Part shown: piece after piece, positions 16,046 to 23,718 of the stretch
How positions within the stretch are numbered: position 1 is the first letter of the stretch
Layout: the number at the start of each line of letters is the position of its first letter
Assembly: GCA_903873705.1 (NCBI GenBank)
Contig: CAIQPK010000034.1
Location: 1-46,501, forward strand
DNA: 46,501 nt
Origin: an uncultured Acidobacteriota bacterium
GTDB lineage: Bacteria > Acidobacteriota > Terriglobia > Terriglobales > Acidobacteriaceae
Direction: 5' to 3'
The notes under the pieces: model-generated
Told to the model about the DNA's origin: nothing
Seen by the model: the letters and a program-made list of their open reading frames with translations, nothing else
The model's database searches: none
Translations under genes and position numbers: made by a program

Positions 16046-16518
16046 GCGAAAAACTTTCGCACTACGATGAAGCTGGGCAGGCGCACATGGTCGACGTAAG
16101 CGCGAAGGCCGAGACGCGGCGTGAGGCCGTGGCCGCGGCGTTTGTGGAGTTGAATGAGGCTGTGCTGGCGGCGTTGCCGCAGAACCCTAAGGGCAATCCG
16201 CTGGAGGTGGCGCGGTTTGCGGGGATACAGGCGGCGAAGCGAACGAGTGAACTGATACCGATGTGCCATCCCCTGGCGTTGAGTTTTGTGGACGTGCAGG
16301 CGACGGTGGTGGCCGGTGGCGTGGCGATTGAAGCGACAGCGGCTACCGTGGCGGGTACAGGTGTGGAAATGGAGGCGATGGTGGCCGCTTCTGTAGCCGC
16401 GCTGACGGTCTATGACATGACCAAGGCGCTGGATAAGGGGATACGGATCCGGGAGGTGGTGCTGATGCGGAAGACGGGTGGGAAGAGTGGGGAGTATAGG
16501 AGAGAGACTGGTTGTTAG
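16042..16518 (+). CDS. moaC: Cyclic pyranopterin monophosphate synthase MoaC
   Basis: Second step of molybdenum cofactor synthesis, forming cyclic pyranopterin monophosphate. The sequence has HMVDVSAKAETRREA, KRTSELIPMCHPLALS, GTGVEMEAMVAASVAALTVYDMTKALDKG, all diagnostic. 158 aa, normal length. The stop (TAG, 16516-16518) is inside the first heptamers of the repeat array that follows, so the last two residues derive from the repeat. Confidence 0.96.
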   Translation: MSEKLSHYDEAGQAHMVDVSAKAETRREAVAAAFVELNEAVLAALPQNPKGNPLEVARFAGIQAAKRTSELIPMCHPLALSFVDVQATVVAGGVAIEATAATVAGTGVEMEAMVAASVAALTVYDMTKALDKGIRIREVVLMRKTGGKSGEYRRETGC

Positions 16519-16627
16519 TTCTTAGTTGCTGGTTCTTAGTTCTTAGTTGTTGGTTGTTGGTTTGCTCGGTGCAAACGACTGGGCGGCCATGCCGTCACTA
16601 ACAACTAAGAACTCACCACTAACAACT
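16511..16627. repeat. Inverted heptamer array between moaC and egtD
   Basis: The left arm is seven direct 7-base units: GTTGTTA, GTTCTTA, GTTGCTG, GTTCTTA, GTTCTTA, GTTGTTG, GTTGTTG (16511-16559). The right arm (about 16597-16627) is the same kind of unit on the other strand (ACTAACAACTAAGAACTC and on). The arms can pair into a long hairpin and fill almost the whole gap between two convergent genes, both of whose stops touch the array. It may act as a bidirectional transcription end, although there is no T-tract. Confidence 0.8.
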
Positions 16628-17595
16628 CAAACGGCTTCGGCCAGGGTGACGGCGAAGCTGTGGTTGGCATCGGTGAGGGTTTGGTCGAGGGCGAAGCCGG
16701 AGTGGGTGAGCAGTGTGGTGAGGCTCTGCTCAGTGAACTTGACGCTGTTTTCAGTGTGGATGGTTTCGCCTTCGGCGAAGGTGAACTTGTGGCCGGCGAT
16801 GTGGACGGATTGCGCGGTGAGGCTTTCGAGGTGCATCTCAATGCGTGAGGCGGCGGCGTTCCAGCGGGCGCGGTGGGCGAAGGCGTTGAGGTTGAAGTCG
16901 GCTGCGAGCTCGCGGTTGAGGCGGACAAGAATGTTCCTGTTGAAGGCGGCGGTGATACCGGCGGCGTCGTCGTAGGCGGCGAGGAGCGTAGCGATGGATT
17001 TGTGGTCGCCGGGGGCGAGGTCGGTGCCGAGGAGGAGGAAGTCGCCGGGCTGGAGGTGGCCGCGCAGGTTGCGGAGGATACCTGTCGCTTCCTGCGGCCA
17101 GAAGTTGCCGATGCTGGAGCCGATGTAGAGGGCGAGCACGTTGTGGTTCGGTGGGCGCTCGATGATGTAGCGGTCAGTGATGTAGTTGGCTACCTGGGGG
17201 CGGACGGTGATGTTGGGGATGTGCGCGGCGATGGAAGTGGCGGCTTCGTCGAGGGCGGAGGCGCTGATGTCGATGGGCTGGTAGAGGACGCTGTTCTGGT
17301 GGTCAGCGAAGGCATTGAGGATGATGCCGGTTTTAGCGGCGGTGCCGGCGCCAAGCTCCGCGATGGTGACGGGCGCGATGAGGTGGAGCGGGAGCGCGGG
17401 AGCGTGCTTCTGGAAGATGGCGCGCTCGGTGCGGGTGAGGTAGTACTCCGGAAGTTGCGTGATGTGTTCGAAGAGCTCGGAGCCGCGGGCGTCGTAGAAG
17501 AGCCAGGGGGAGAGCGTCTTCTGTGCGGCGGCGAGGCCGGTCAGGGCTTCGGTGAGCACGGCTTTGGTGAGGGGAGCGCTGGTCGCTGTGGGCAT
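16627..17595 (-). CDS. egtD: L-histidine N-alpha-methyltransferase EgtD
   Basis: Trimethylates histidine to hercynine, the first step of ergothioneine synthesis. The protein is 322 aa, the size of characterised EgtD. It contains SPWLFYDARGSELFEHITQLPEYYLTR-type N-terminal sequence, ELGAGTAAKTGIIL (SAM-binding), YQPIDIS, LYIGSSIGNFWP and LLGTDLAPGDHK, the standard EgtD blocks. The start ATG 17595 is chosen by alignment; an in-frame ATG at 17688 would add a Pro-rich tail that reads repeat-like DNA. It lies 158 bp downstream of egtB on the same strand, with a repeat module in the gap. Confidence 0.95.
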   Translation of the reverse strand: MPTATSAPLTKAVLTEALTGLAAAQKTLSPWLFYDARGSELFEHITQLPEYYLTRTERAIFQKHAPALPLHLIAPVTIAELGAGTAAKTGIILNAFADHQNSVLYQPIDISASALDEAATSIAAHIPNITVRPQVANYITDRYIIERPPNHNVLALYIGSSIGNFWPQEATGILRNLRGHLQPGDFLLLGTDLAPGDHKSIATLLAAYDDAAGITAAFNRNILVRLNRELAADFNLNAFAHRARWNAAASRIEMHLESLTAQSVHIAGHKFTFAEGETIHTENSVKFTEQSLTTLLTHSGFALDQTLTDANHSFAVTLAEAV

Positions 17596-17693
17596 TCGTT
17601 TGGTTGGATGTGGGTTTTGGGGTTGCGGTTCGGAATTTGTGGCGGGTGGAATTCGGGGGTGCTCCGGTCCGCTCCAGGGTGACGGCAAAAGAC

Positions 17694-17744
17694 AAGCAAC
17701 GGCAAAGGCAAACGCAGATCCTTCGCTGCGCTCAGGATGACAAG
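17694..17744. repeat. Repeat modules in the egtB-egtD gap
   Basis: One degenerate unit of the 18-mer array (AAGCAACGGCAAAGGCAAA, 17694-17712) is followed directly by the half-element GCAGATCCTTCGCTGCGCTC, AGGATGACAAG (17714-17744). The half-element matches the right end of the composite repeat at 5482-5514 and the copies inside lhr (28830-28858) and nrdJ (37717-37750). Confidence 0.8.
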
Positions 17745-17753
17745 TCTTTGAAA

Positions 17754-19082
17754 TTAGCTGGCCGAGTCGCGGGCGAGGCGGAGGCCGCTAAACTGCCAGC
17801 GGGTTCCGGGTTGGAAGAAATTGCGGTATGTCGCGCGGATGTGGGTCTCTGGCGTGACGCAGGAACCGCCGCGGAGGACCATCTGCGAGCTCATGAACTT
17901 ACCGTTGTACTCGCCCAATGCGCCGGGGAGAGGGTGGTAGGCGGGATAGCCGGTGTAGGGTGATTGCGTCCACTCCCAGACGTCGCCGAACATTTGTTGC
18001 AGGCCGGTGACGGGGCGGGCGGTGGTGGGATGGAGGGATTGGGTTTCGAGCAGGTTGCCGGAAGTGCGTTGCTGCGCTGCGGCGAACTCCCACTCGAATT
18101 CGGTGGGCAGGCGGTGGCCGGACCAGCGGGCGAAGGCGTCGGCTTCAAAGAAGCTGAGGTGGCAGACGGGGGTTTCGGAGAGCTCGCCCAGGGGCTGGAA
18201 GCCACGCAGGGTGTAGACGCTCCATCCGGACTGGGTTCCGGAAGAGGCCGCAGCGGCGTCGCGCTGCCAGTAGAGGGGGGCGTGCCAGCCTTCGGCGCGC
18301 ATCGTGTCCCAGCCTTCGGATAGCCAGAGCTCGGGGCGGGAGTAGCCGTCTTCTTCGATGAAGGCGAGGTACTCGGCGCAGGTGACGAGGCGCGAGGCGA
18401 GGCGGTATGGCGCGATGTAGACGTTGTGGCGGGGGGTTTCGTTGTCGAAAGCGAAGGAGTCGGTGGCGTTCGGGTTGGGTGTGACGCCGACTTCGACAAC
18501 TCCGGGGCGCATGGGATATCCGGGATTGATGGTGATCCAGTCGAGCGGCGGAGCGATGGCGTCAGACTGTGCGGGGGCCTGGGACGGGATGAACGACGGG
18601 TGTAACGGGTTGGTGAAGAGCGCGTGCTTGATGTCGGTGGCGATGAGCTCGAGGTGCTGCTGCTCGTGCTCGAGGCCGAGCGCGATGCGGCGGAGAGCTT
18701 CGTCTTCGGGCGTCTTTTCGAGCAGGCGGGCGATGCCGGCGTCAACCATGGCGCGATAGGCGAGAACCTGGTCGAGCGGGGGGCGCGAGAAGCTGGCGCG
18801 GAGTTTCTTCTCGGGCATTTCGCCGAGCGATTTGTAGTAGCTGTTGAAGAGCCACAGGAAGTCGGGGTCGAAGGGCTGATAGACGGCGACGAACTCGCGG
18901 AGGACGAAAGTCTCAAAGAACCACGACGTGTGCGCGAGATGCCACTTTACGGGGGAGGCTTCGGCACAGGATTGCACCATCATGTCTTCCGGCGAGAGGG
19001 TGCTGCAGAATTCCATGGTGGCGGAGCGGACGGCTCGAAAGCGCGCCAGGAGGGCGGCCGCGGTGGTGTGTTGGGTCAACAT
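17754..19082 (-). CDS. egtB: Ergothioneine biosynthesis sulfoxide synthase EgtB
   Basis: A non-haem iron enzyme that joins hercynine to a thiol using oxygen. 442 aa. The N-terminal DinB-like domain has WHLAH (His51) and EHEQQH (His139, His143), matching the three-His iron site of EgtB; a C-terminal FGE-sulfatase-type domain follows, with HNVYIAPYRLASRLVT, HRLPTEFEWEFAA, GDVWEWTQSPYTGYP and RGGSCVTP. The start is the ATG at 19082 with AAGGAG about 9 bases upstream. With egtD alone beside it, and no egtA, egtC or egtE in the window, a cysteine-using EgtB (as in another acidobacterium, Chloracidobacterium) is plausible, but this is inference. Confidence 0.95.
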   Translation of the reverse strand: MLTQHTTAAALLARFRAVRSATMEFCSTLSPEDMMVQSCAEASPVKWHLAHTSWFFETFVLREFVAVYQPFDPDFLWLFNSYYKSLGEMPEKKLRASFSRPPLDQVLAYRAMVDAGIARLLEKTPEDEALRRIALGLEHEQQHLELIATDIKHALFTNPLHPSFIPSQAPAQSDAIAPPLDWITINPGYPMRPGVVEVGVTPNPNATDSFAFDNETPRHNVYIAPYRLASRLVTCAEYLAFIEEDGYSRPELWLSEGWDTMRAEGWHAPLYWQRDAAAASSGTQSGWSVYTLRGFQPLGELSETPVCHLSFFEADAFARWSGHRLPTEFEWEFAAAQQRTSGNLLETQSLHPTTARPVTGLQQMFGDVWEWTQSPYTGYPAYHPLPGALGEYNGKFMSSQMVLRGGSCVTPETHIRATYRNFFQPGTRWQFSGLRLARDSAS

Positions 19083-19329
19083 TGCAGAATCTCCTTGCCG
19101 TTTGGGGCAACCCCGATTCGATGCGGTGCAGGCCACGCGCTGTTGCTTTATATTGCCGCGGCGTTGTGCTGGGTCTTGCTGGTGCGGCCTTAGTGTTGCA
19201 CATGGCGGTAGACGCAGGGAAGGACGGAATGGACGCGGGGGACGGTTCGGCACCGTATTTTCACGGGCGATAGCGTCTTTCCTGCTCCGATGGCGTCTGT
19301 AACTGCATAGACTTGCGTAACGGAGAGAC

Positions 19330-20154
19330 ATGATGCGGCAACGTGCGATGAGGATGGGGCTCCTGGTTGGATTGATGGCTAGCGGGTTGGCGATGCAGAC
19401 GCTAACGGCGCAGGAGCCCAACGAGCAGGTGGCCGGACGGCGCGGACAGTTCGCCGGGATGCAGCGTGTGACGGGCGTGGTGACGGCGGTCGCGCCGAAT
19501 GCGATCACGGTGAAGGGCGAGGACGGCACGCTGTACCAGGTGACGACCACCGACAACACGCGCCTGATGAAGGGCCAGGGTGTGCCGTTCAAGGTGACTG
19601 ACCTGAAGGCGGGCGATGGGGTTATGGCTGTCGGGAACATGGACGCGCCGAACAAGACGCTGCATGCGGCGATTGTGGCGGCGACCGATGCTGAGCAGGT
19701 GAAGAAGATGCGGGAGAACCTGGGCAAGACGTACATTGCCGGGCGCATCACCGCGATCGATGCGGACAATTTGAAGATCACGGTGCAGCGGCAGGATGGC
19801 GTGGCGCAGGTGATCGGGCTGGATGAGTCAACGTCGTTCAAGCGCGGCGGGCGCGCGGGACGCGGCGGCGGGATGGCGATCTTTGGCGGCGGCGCGACGA
19901 CTGGTGCTGCTCCGGCAGAGGCTGCGCCCACCGAGGGCGGCGAAAGCATCACGCTGGCGGATGTGAAGGTGGGCGATAACGTGCTGGGGCCGGGGATAGT
20001 GAAAGCGGGTGTGTTTGTGCCGACCCAGTTGAACGTGATGCAGGGGCGGCAGGGAGGACGGGGGCCGCGCGCGGGTGGTGCAGCGGGAGCTCCCGGGGGC
20101 GCGCCGGGTGTTGGCGGAGCGGCGCCGACGGGCAATGCGGAGAAGCCGGAGTAA
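19330..20154 (+). CDS. Exported DUF5666-like protein
   Basis: 274 residues. A signal peptide (about 1-27, ending LTAQ) is followed by two copies of a small beta module: VTGVVTAVAPNAITVKGEDG ... and IAGRITAIDADNLKITVQRQDG. Such TGxVTAVxxxxItV modules match DUF5666/OB-like domains of exported proteins. The C-terminal third is rich in Gly, Arg, Ala and Pro. It may be part of the transcription unit with the TonB-dependent receptor (66 bp gap). GGAGAGA precedes the ATG. Function unknown. Confidence 0.75.
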   Translation: MMRQRAMRMGLLVGLMASGLAMQTLTAQEPNEQVAGRRGQFAGMQRVTGVVTAVAPNAITVKGEDGTLYQVTTTDNTRLMKGQGVPFKVTDLKAGDGVMAVGNMDAPNKTLHAAIVAATDAEQVKKMRENLGKTYIAGRITAIDADNLKITVQRQDGVAQVIGLDESTSFKRGGRAGRGGGMAIFGGGATTGAAPAEAAPTEGGESITLADVKVGDNVLGPGIVKAGVFVPTQLNVMQGRQGGRGPRAGGAAGAPGGAPGVGGAAPTGNAEKPE

Positions 20155-20220
20155 GCTCCGTCCGTTTGGCGTGGACGTATTGGTTGCAGCTTGCGGGCTG
20201 CAGATACAGGAGAGGTGTAC

Positions 20221-23200
20221 GTGTTGGTTGGAATGAACGCAGGACGATGGTTGGCTCTGGGTCTCTTGTTGGCTGGGGGGATGGCGGGACGTGCGCAGGA
20301 TTCAGCGGGGCCGGCGCCGGCCGCGGTGGCACCGGCTGCGGTGGCGCAGGGTGGAAAGATTCATGGGACTGTAGTGGCGGGGACCGCGGGTAAGCCCGGA
20401 GGGATTCCGCTGCCGGGCGTGGCGATTACGGCGACCAACTCGCTGACCGGCAAGAAGTATGCGACGACGACGGACACGAACGGCGCGTATGCGATGGCGA
20501 TTCCGCGCAACGGGCGTTACGTGGTGCGGGTGGAGTTGGCGGCGTTTGCGGCGGAGACTTCGGAAGTATTGTTGAATGCGGCCAGCGAGAACGGCGGCAA
20601 GCCGGACCAGACAGCAGACTTCGGCATGGAGCTGGCGAGCCGTGCGGCTGCGGCGGCAGCGAGGCAGAACACGGCGACGGTGAGCCGTGGGTTGCAGAGT
20701 TTGAGCCTGACTGCGGGCGAGACAGACCTGGCGGACGCAAGCGCAGGCGCTTCGACGACAGAGGCCGCGCTGCCGACGCTGGCGGGCGTGGGCGATAGCG
20801 GCGCGGCGACGGATTCGGTTGCCGTGAGCGGGCAGACCGGGCAGACCAACGGGCTCGCGAACTTCAGCGAGGATGAGATTCGGCAGCGCGTGCAGGATGC
20901 GGTGGCGCAGGGGCAGGCGAATGGCCTGATTCCGCAGGGCACCGATCCGACCAATGCGATTGTGAGCATGATCGGCGGACTGATTGGTGGCGGCGGGCCG
21001 GGGGGCGCGGGAGGCGGTGGCCCGCGCGGCGGTGGTGGCGGGCGTGGTGGAAGTTTTCGTAACTTCAACCCGGCGCAGCCGCATGGGAATATTTTCTACC
21101 AGGGCGGGAACTCGGCGTTGAACTCGGCGCCCTGGTCACCGTCGCTGCAGCCCGTGACTAACCCTGCGGCTTACTCCAATCGCTTTGGGGCGAGCATTGC
21201 GTCGTCGCCTTATATTCCGGGACTGACGAAGCCGAATCCGAAGCAGTTTGTGTTCATCAACATGACCGGGCAGAAGAACCTGAATGCGTTTCTGCCCAAC
21301 CCAGTACGCGTACCGACGGCGCTGGAGCGAGCCGGTGATTTTTCGCAGTCGACCAACGGTGTGGGAGCAACCGCGACGCCGGTGGTGCTGTATGACCCGA
21401 AGACGGGGCTGCCTATTCCGGGGAACAACCTGGCCAACGCGTCGGTGCCGATCTCGCCGATTGCGAAGGCGCTGCTGGCTTACTACCCGGCGCCGAATAT
21501 TCCAGTGAATGCGCAGGGATATAACTACCAGACGATTTCGAATGCGGGCTCGAACAACGTGGCGATCAACTCGCGCTACATGCGCCAGCTGGGCAGTGCG
21601 CCGGCCGGGCCGTTTGGTGGGCGTGGTGGTGGTGGCGGTGGTGCTCGTGGGGCCGGCGGGCGACAGCCCACTGCCAATGCGCCGCCGGTGCTAAGGCAGA
21701 GCATCAACATTGGGTATAACTACTCGCACTCGGCGAGCGATCAGCGGAACATTTTTCTACCGCTGGGTGGGTCGACCGAGAGCGACGGCAACGGGCTGAC
21801 GGTTGGCTACACGCTGGGGTATGGGCGGGTTTCGAACAACGCGAGCGTGAACTGGAACCGCTCCAGCGCGGAGACGCGGAACTACTTTACGGATACGGCG
21901 AACAACCCTTCGGCGACAGCGGGGCTGAATGTGCCGAACCAGGCCGCGAGCCTGAGCGATCCGCGATTCTATAACGGGCTGGCGTCGATCGGCATCAGCA
22001 ATTTTGCGGGCATTACTAATACGACACCGGTGCAGTCGATCTCGCAGACGATCAGCTTTTCGGACTTCGTGAGCTGGCGGCATGGCAAGCACAATATGCG
22101 CTTCGGGTTCGACCTACGGCGCGTTCATGCGGACTCCATTGGCGGGAACAATCCTCTGGGTTCGTATTCCTTTACGGGCTTCTCGACGGCCAACCCCGTG
22201 GATAAGGCTTCGGGGACGAGCGGGCAGGCCAGCGGATCGGGGTTTGCGGACTTTCTGCTGGGGCTGCCGCAGACCACCAGCATCCAGGCCGGGTTGCACA
22301 AGATCTATCTGCGCGAGAACGTTTATGACGGTTACGTGCAGGATGACTATCGCGTGCTTGCGAATGTGACGTTGAACTACGGGCTGCGGTATGAGTACTT
22401 CGCGCCGTATACGGAGAAGAATGGCCGCCTGGTGAATCTGAATCCCACTGCACCGTTTTCGGCAGCGTCAACACCGTCGGTACAGCGTGTGCTGCCGGGA
22501 ACGGCGGGGTATCCGTCGAGCCTGGTGAATCCTGACCGGACGATGTTTGCGCCGCGGTTTGGGTTTGCATGGCGGCCTAAGGTTGCGCCCAAGGTGACCA
22601 AACAGATGGTGGTACGCGGCGGGTACGGCGTGAACTACAACACCGGGCAATATGCGGGGTTTGCGCGGTCGCTATCGCACCAGCAGCCGTTTGCGTATAC
22701 CGAGAACAACGTTCTGGGTTCGAGTTGTGCGATCACGCTGGCGAGCGGCTTTGGCTGTTCGTCGGCGCAGTCGATTCCGAATACCTACGCGGTGGACAGG
22801 AATTACCGGCTGGGGATGGTGCAGGTTTACAACCTGAATGTGCAGCGGACGTTTCCGCTGGGGATTGTGTTCAACCTGGGCTACAACGGCTCGAAGGGCA
22901 GCAATCTTGATGTAGTCGGATCGCCGAATGCGACGCCAACGGGTGTGAAGACGCCGGGGATTGCGGCGTTTGATTTTGAGGAGTCGGCGGCGAGCTCGCG
23001 GTCTAATCAACTTGTGGTGGGACTGCAGAAGCGGCAGCAGAAGGGCATTGCGCTGGGGGCGACGTACACATACTCGCACACGATCGATAACGCGTCGGGT
23101 GTGGGTGGCGCAAGCGGAGCGCCGGTGCAGAATTTCTATCGGCTGGATCTCGAAGAAGGCAATGCGAGTTTCGATCAGCGGCACAAGCTGATCGGAACGT

Positions 23201-23718
23201 GGGTGACGGAGTTGCCCTTCGGGCCGAACCGGGCGTTTCTGAACAAGGGCGGCGTAATGGCGAAGGTGCTGGACGGATGGGGACTGAGCGGGGCGTTTAC
23301 GTTTGCGAGCGGCGCTTACTTTACGCCGGAGTACTCGGGAAACCAGACGGAAGCGGCGGCAGGCAACACGTTCACGCAGCGGCCGGATCGCGTTGCCGGG
23401 CAGCCGCTGAAGGGGCCGGGGACAGTCAAGCAGTTCTTCAACACGGCGGCGTTTAGAGCGCCGGTGGCGGGACAGTATGGCACGGCTTCGCAAGGGTCGA
23501 TTGAGGGGCCGGGGACGGTGTCGACGAATGCGTCGCTGGCGAGGACATTTGATCTCGGCGAGTCGCGATCGTTCGAGGCGCGGGTGACGGCGAACAATGT
23601 GTTCAACACCGTGCAGTACAGCGGCATCAACACGACGGTGAACTCTGCCAATTATGGACAGGTGACCAGCGCGGCGGCAATGCGGTCGCTGCAGGTGCAG
23701 GCGAGGTACAGGTTCTAA
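20221..23718 (+). CDS. Oar-like TonB-dependent outer-membrane receptor
   Basis: 1165 residues. After a signal peptide there is a carboxypeptidase regulatory-like/Cna-B domain (about 45-130; GVAITATNSLTGKKYATTTD), a Gly-rich stretch near 255-290, then a long beta-barrel with typical TBDR turns (FSDFVSWRHGKHNMRFGFD, VNYGLRYEYFAPY-type) and a C-terminal aromatic residue (QVQARYRF) as expected for outer-membrane insertion. Proteins of this type are expanded in acidobacteria and probably take up oligosaccharides or other large substrates. The GTG at 20221 is chosen because AGGAGAGG lies just upstream; ATG 20233 is an alternative. Its TAA overlaps the next ATG (TAATG). Confidence 0.88.
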   Translation: MLVGMNAGRWLALGLLLAGGMAGRAQDSAGPAPAAVAPAAVAQGGKIHGTVVAGTAGKPGGIPLPGVAITATNSLTGKKYATTTDTNGAYAMAIPRNGRYVVRVELAAFAAETSEVLLNAASENGGKPDQTADFGMELASRAAAAAARQNTATVSRGLQSLSLTAGETDLADASAGASTTEAALPTLAGVGDSGAATDSVAVSGQTGQTNGLANFSEDEIRQRVQDAVAQGQANGLIPQGTDPTNAIVSMIGGLIGGGGPGGAGGGGPRGGGGGRGGSFRNFNPAQPHGNIFYQGGNSALNSAPWSPSLQPVTNPAAYSNRFGASIASSPYIPGLTKPNPKQFVFINMTGQKNLNAFLPNPVRVPTALERAGDFSQSTNGVGATATPVVLYDPKTGLPIPGNNLANASVPISPIAKALLAYYPAPNIPVNAQGYNYQTISNAGSNNVAINSRYMRQLGSAPAGPFGGRGGGGGGARGAGGRQPTANAPPVLRQSINIGYNYSHSASDQRNIFLPLGGSTESDGNGLTVGYTLGYGRVSNNASVNWNRSSAETRNYFTDTANNPSATAGLNVPNQAASLSDPRFYNGLASIGISNFAGITNTTPVQSISQTISFSDFVSWRHGKHNMRFGFDLRRVHADSIGGNNPLGSYSFTGFSTANPVDKASGTSGQASGSGFADFLLGLPQTTSIQAGLHKIYLRENVYDGYVQDDYRVLANVTLNYGLRYEYFAPYTEKNGRLVNLNPTAPFSAASTPSVQRVLPGTAGYPSSLVNPDRTMFAPRFGFAWRPKVAPKVTKQMVVRGGYGVNYNTGQYAGFARSLSHQQPFAYTENNVLGSSCAITLASGFGCSSAQSIPNTYAVDRNYRLGMVQVYNLNVQRTFPLGIVFNLGYNGSKGSNLDVVGSPNATPTGVKTPGIAAFDFEESAASSRSNQLVVGLQKRQQKGIALGATYTYSHTIDNASGVGGASGAPVQNFYRLDLEEGNASFDQRHKLIGTWVTELPFGPNRAFLNKGGVMAKVLDGWGLSGAFTFASGAYFTPEYSGNQTEAAAGNTFTQRPDRVAGQPLKGPGTVKQFFNTAAFRAPVAGQYGTASQGSIEGPGTVSTNASLARTFDLGESRSFEARVTANNVFNTVQYSGINTTVNSANYGQVTSAAAMRSLQVQARYRF

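Noticed and set aside
16511-16627. CRISPR array between moaC and egtD
   Set aside because: The direct units are only 7 bp and have no spacers; there is no cas gene in the window.
19083-20135. Extension of EgtB upstream to 793 aa
   Set aside because: It runs antisense through the 19330 gene; the ATG at 19082 has a good ribosome site and fits EgtB length.
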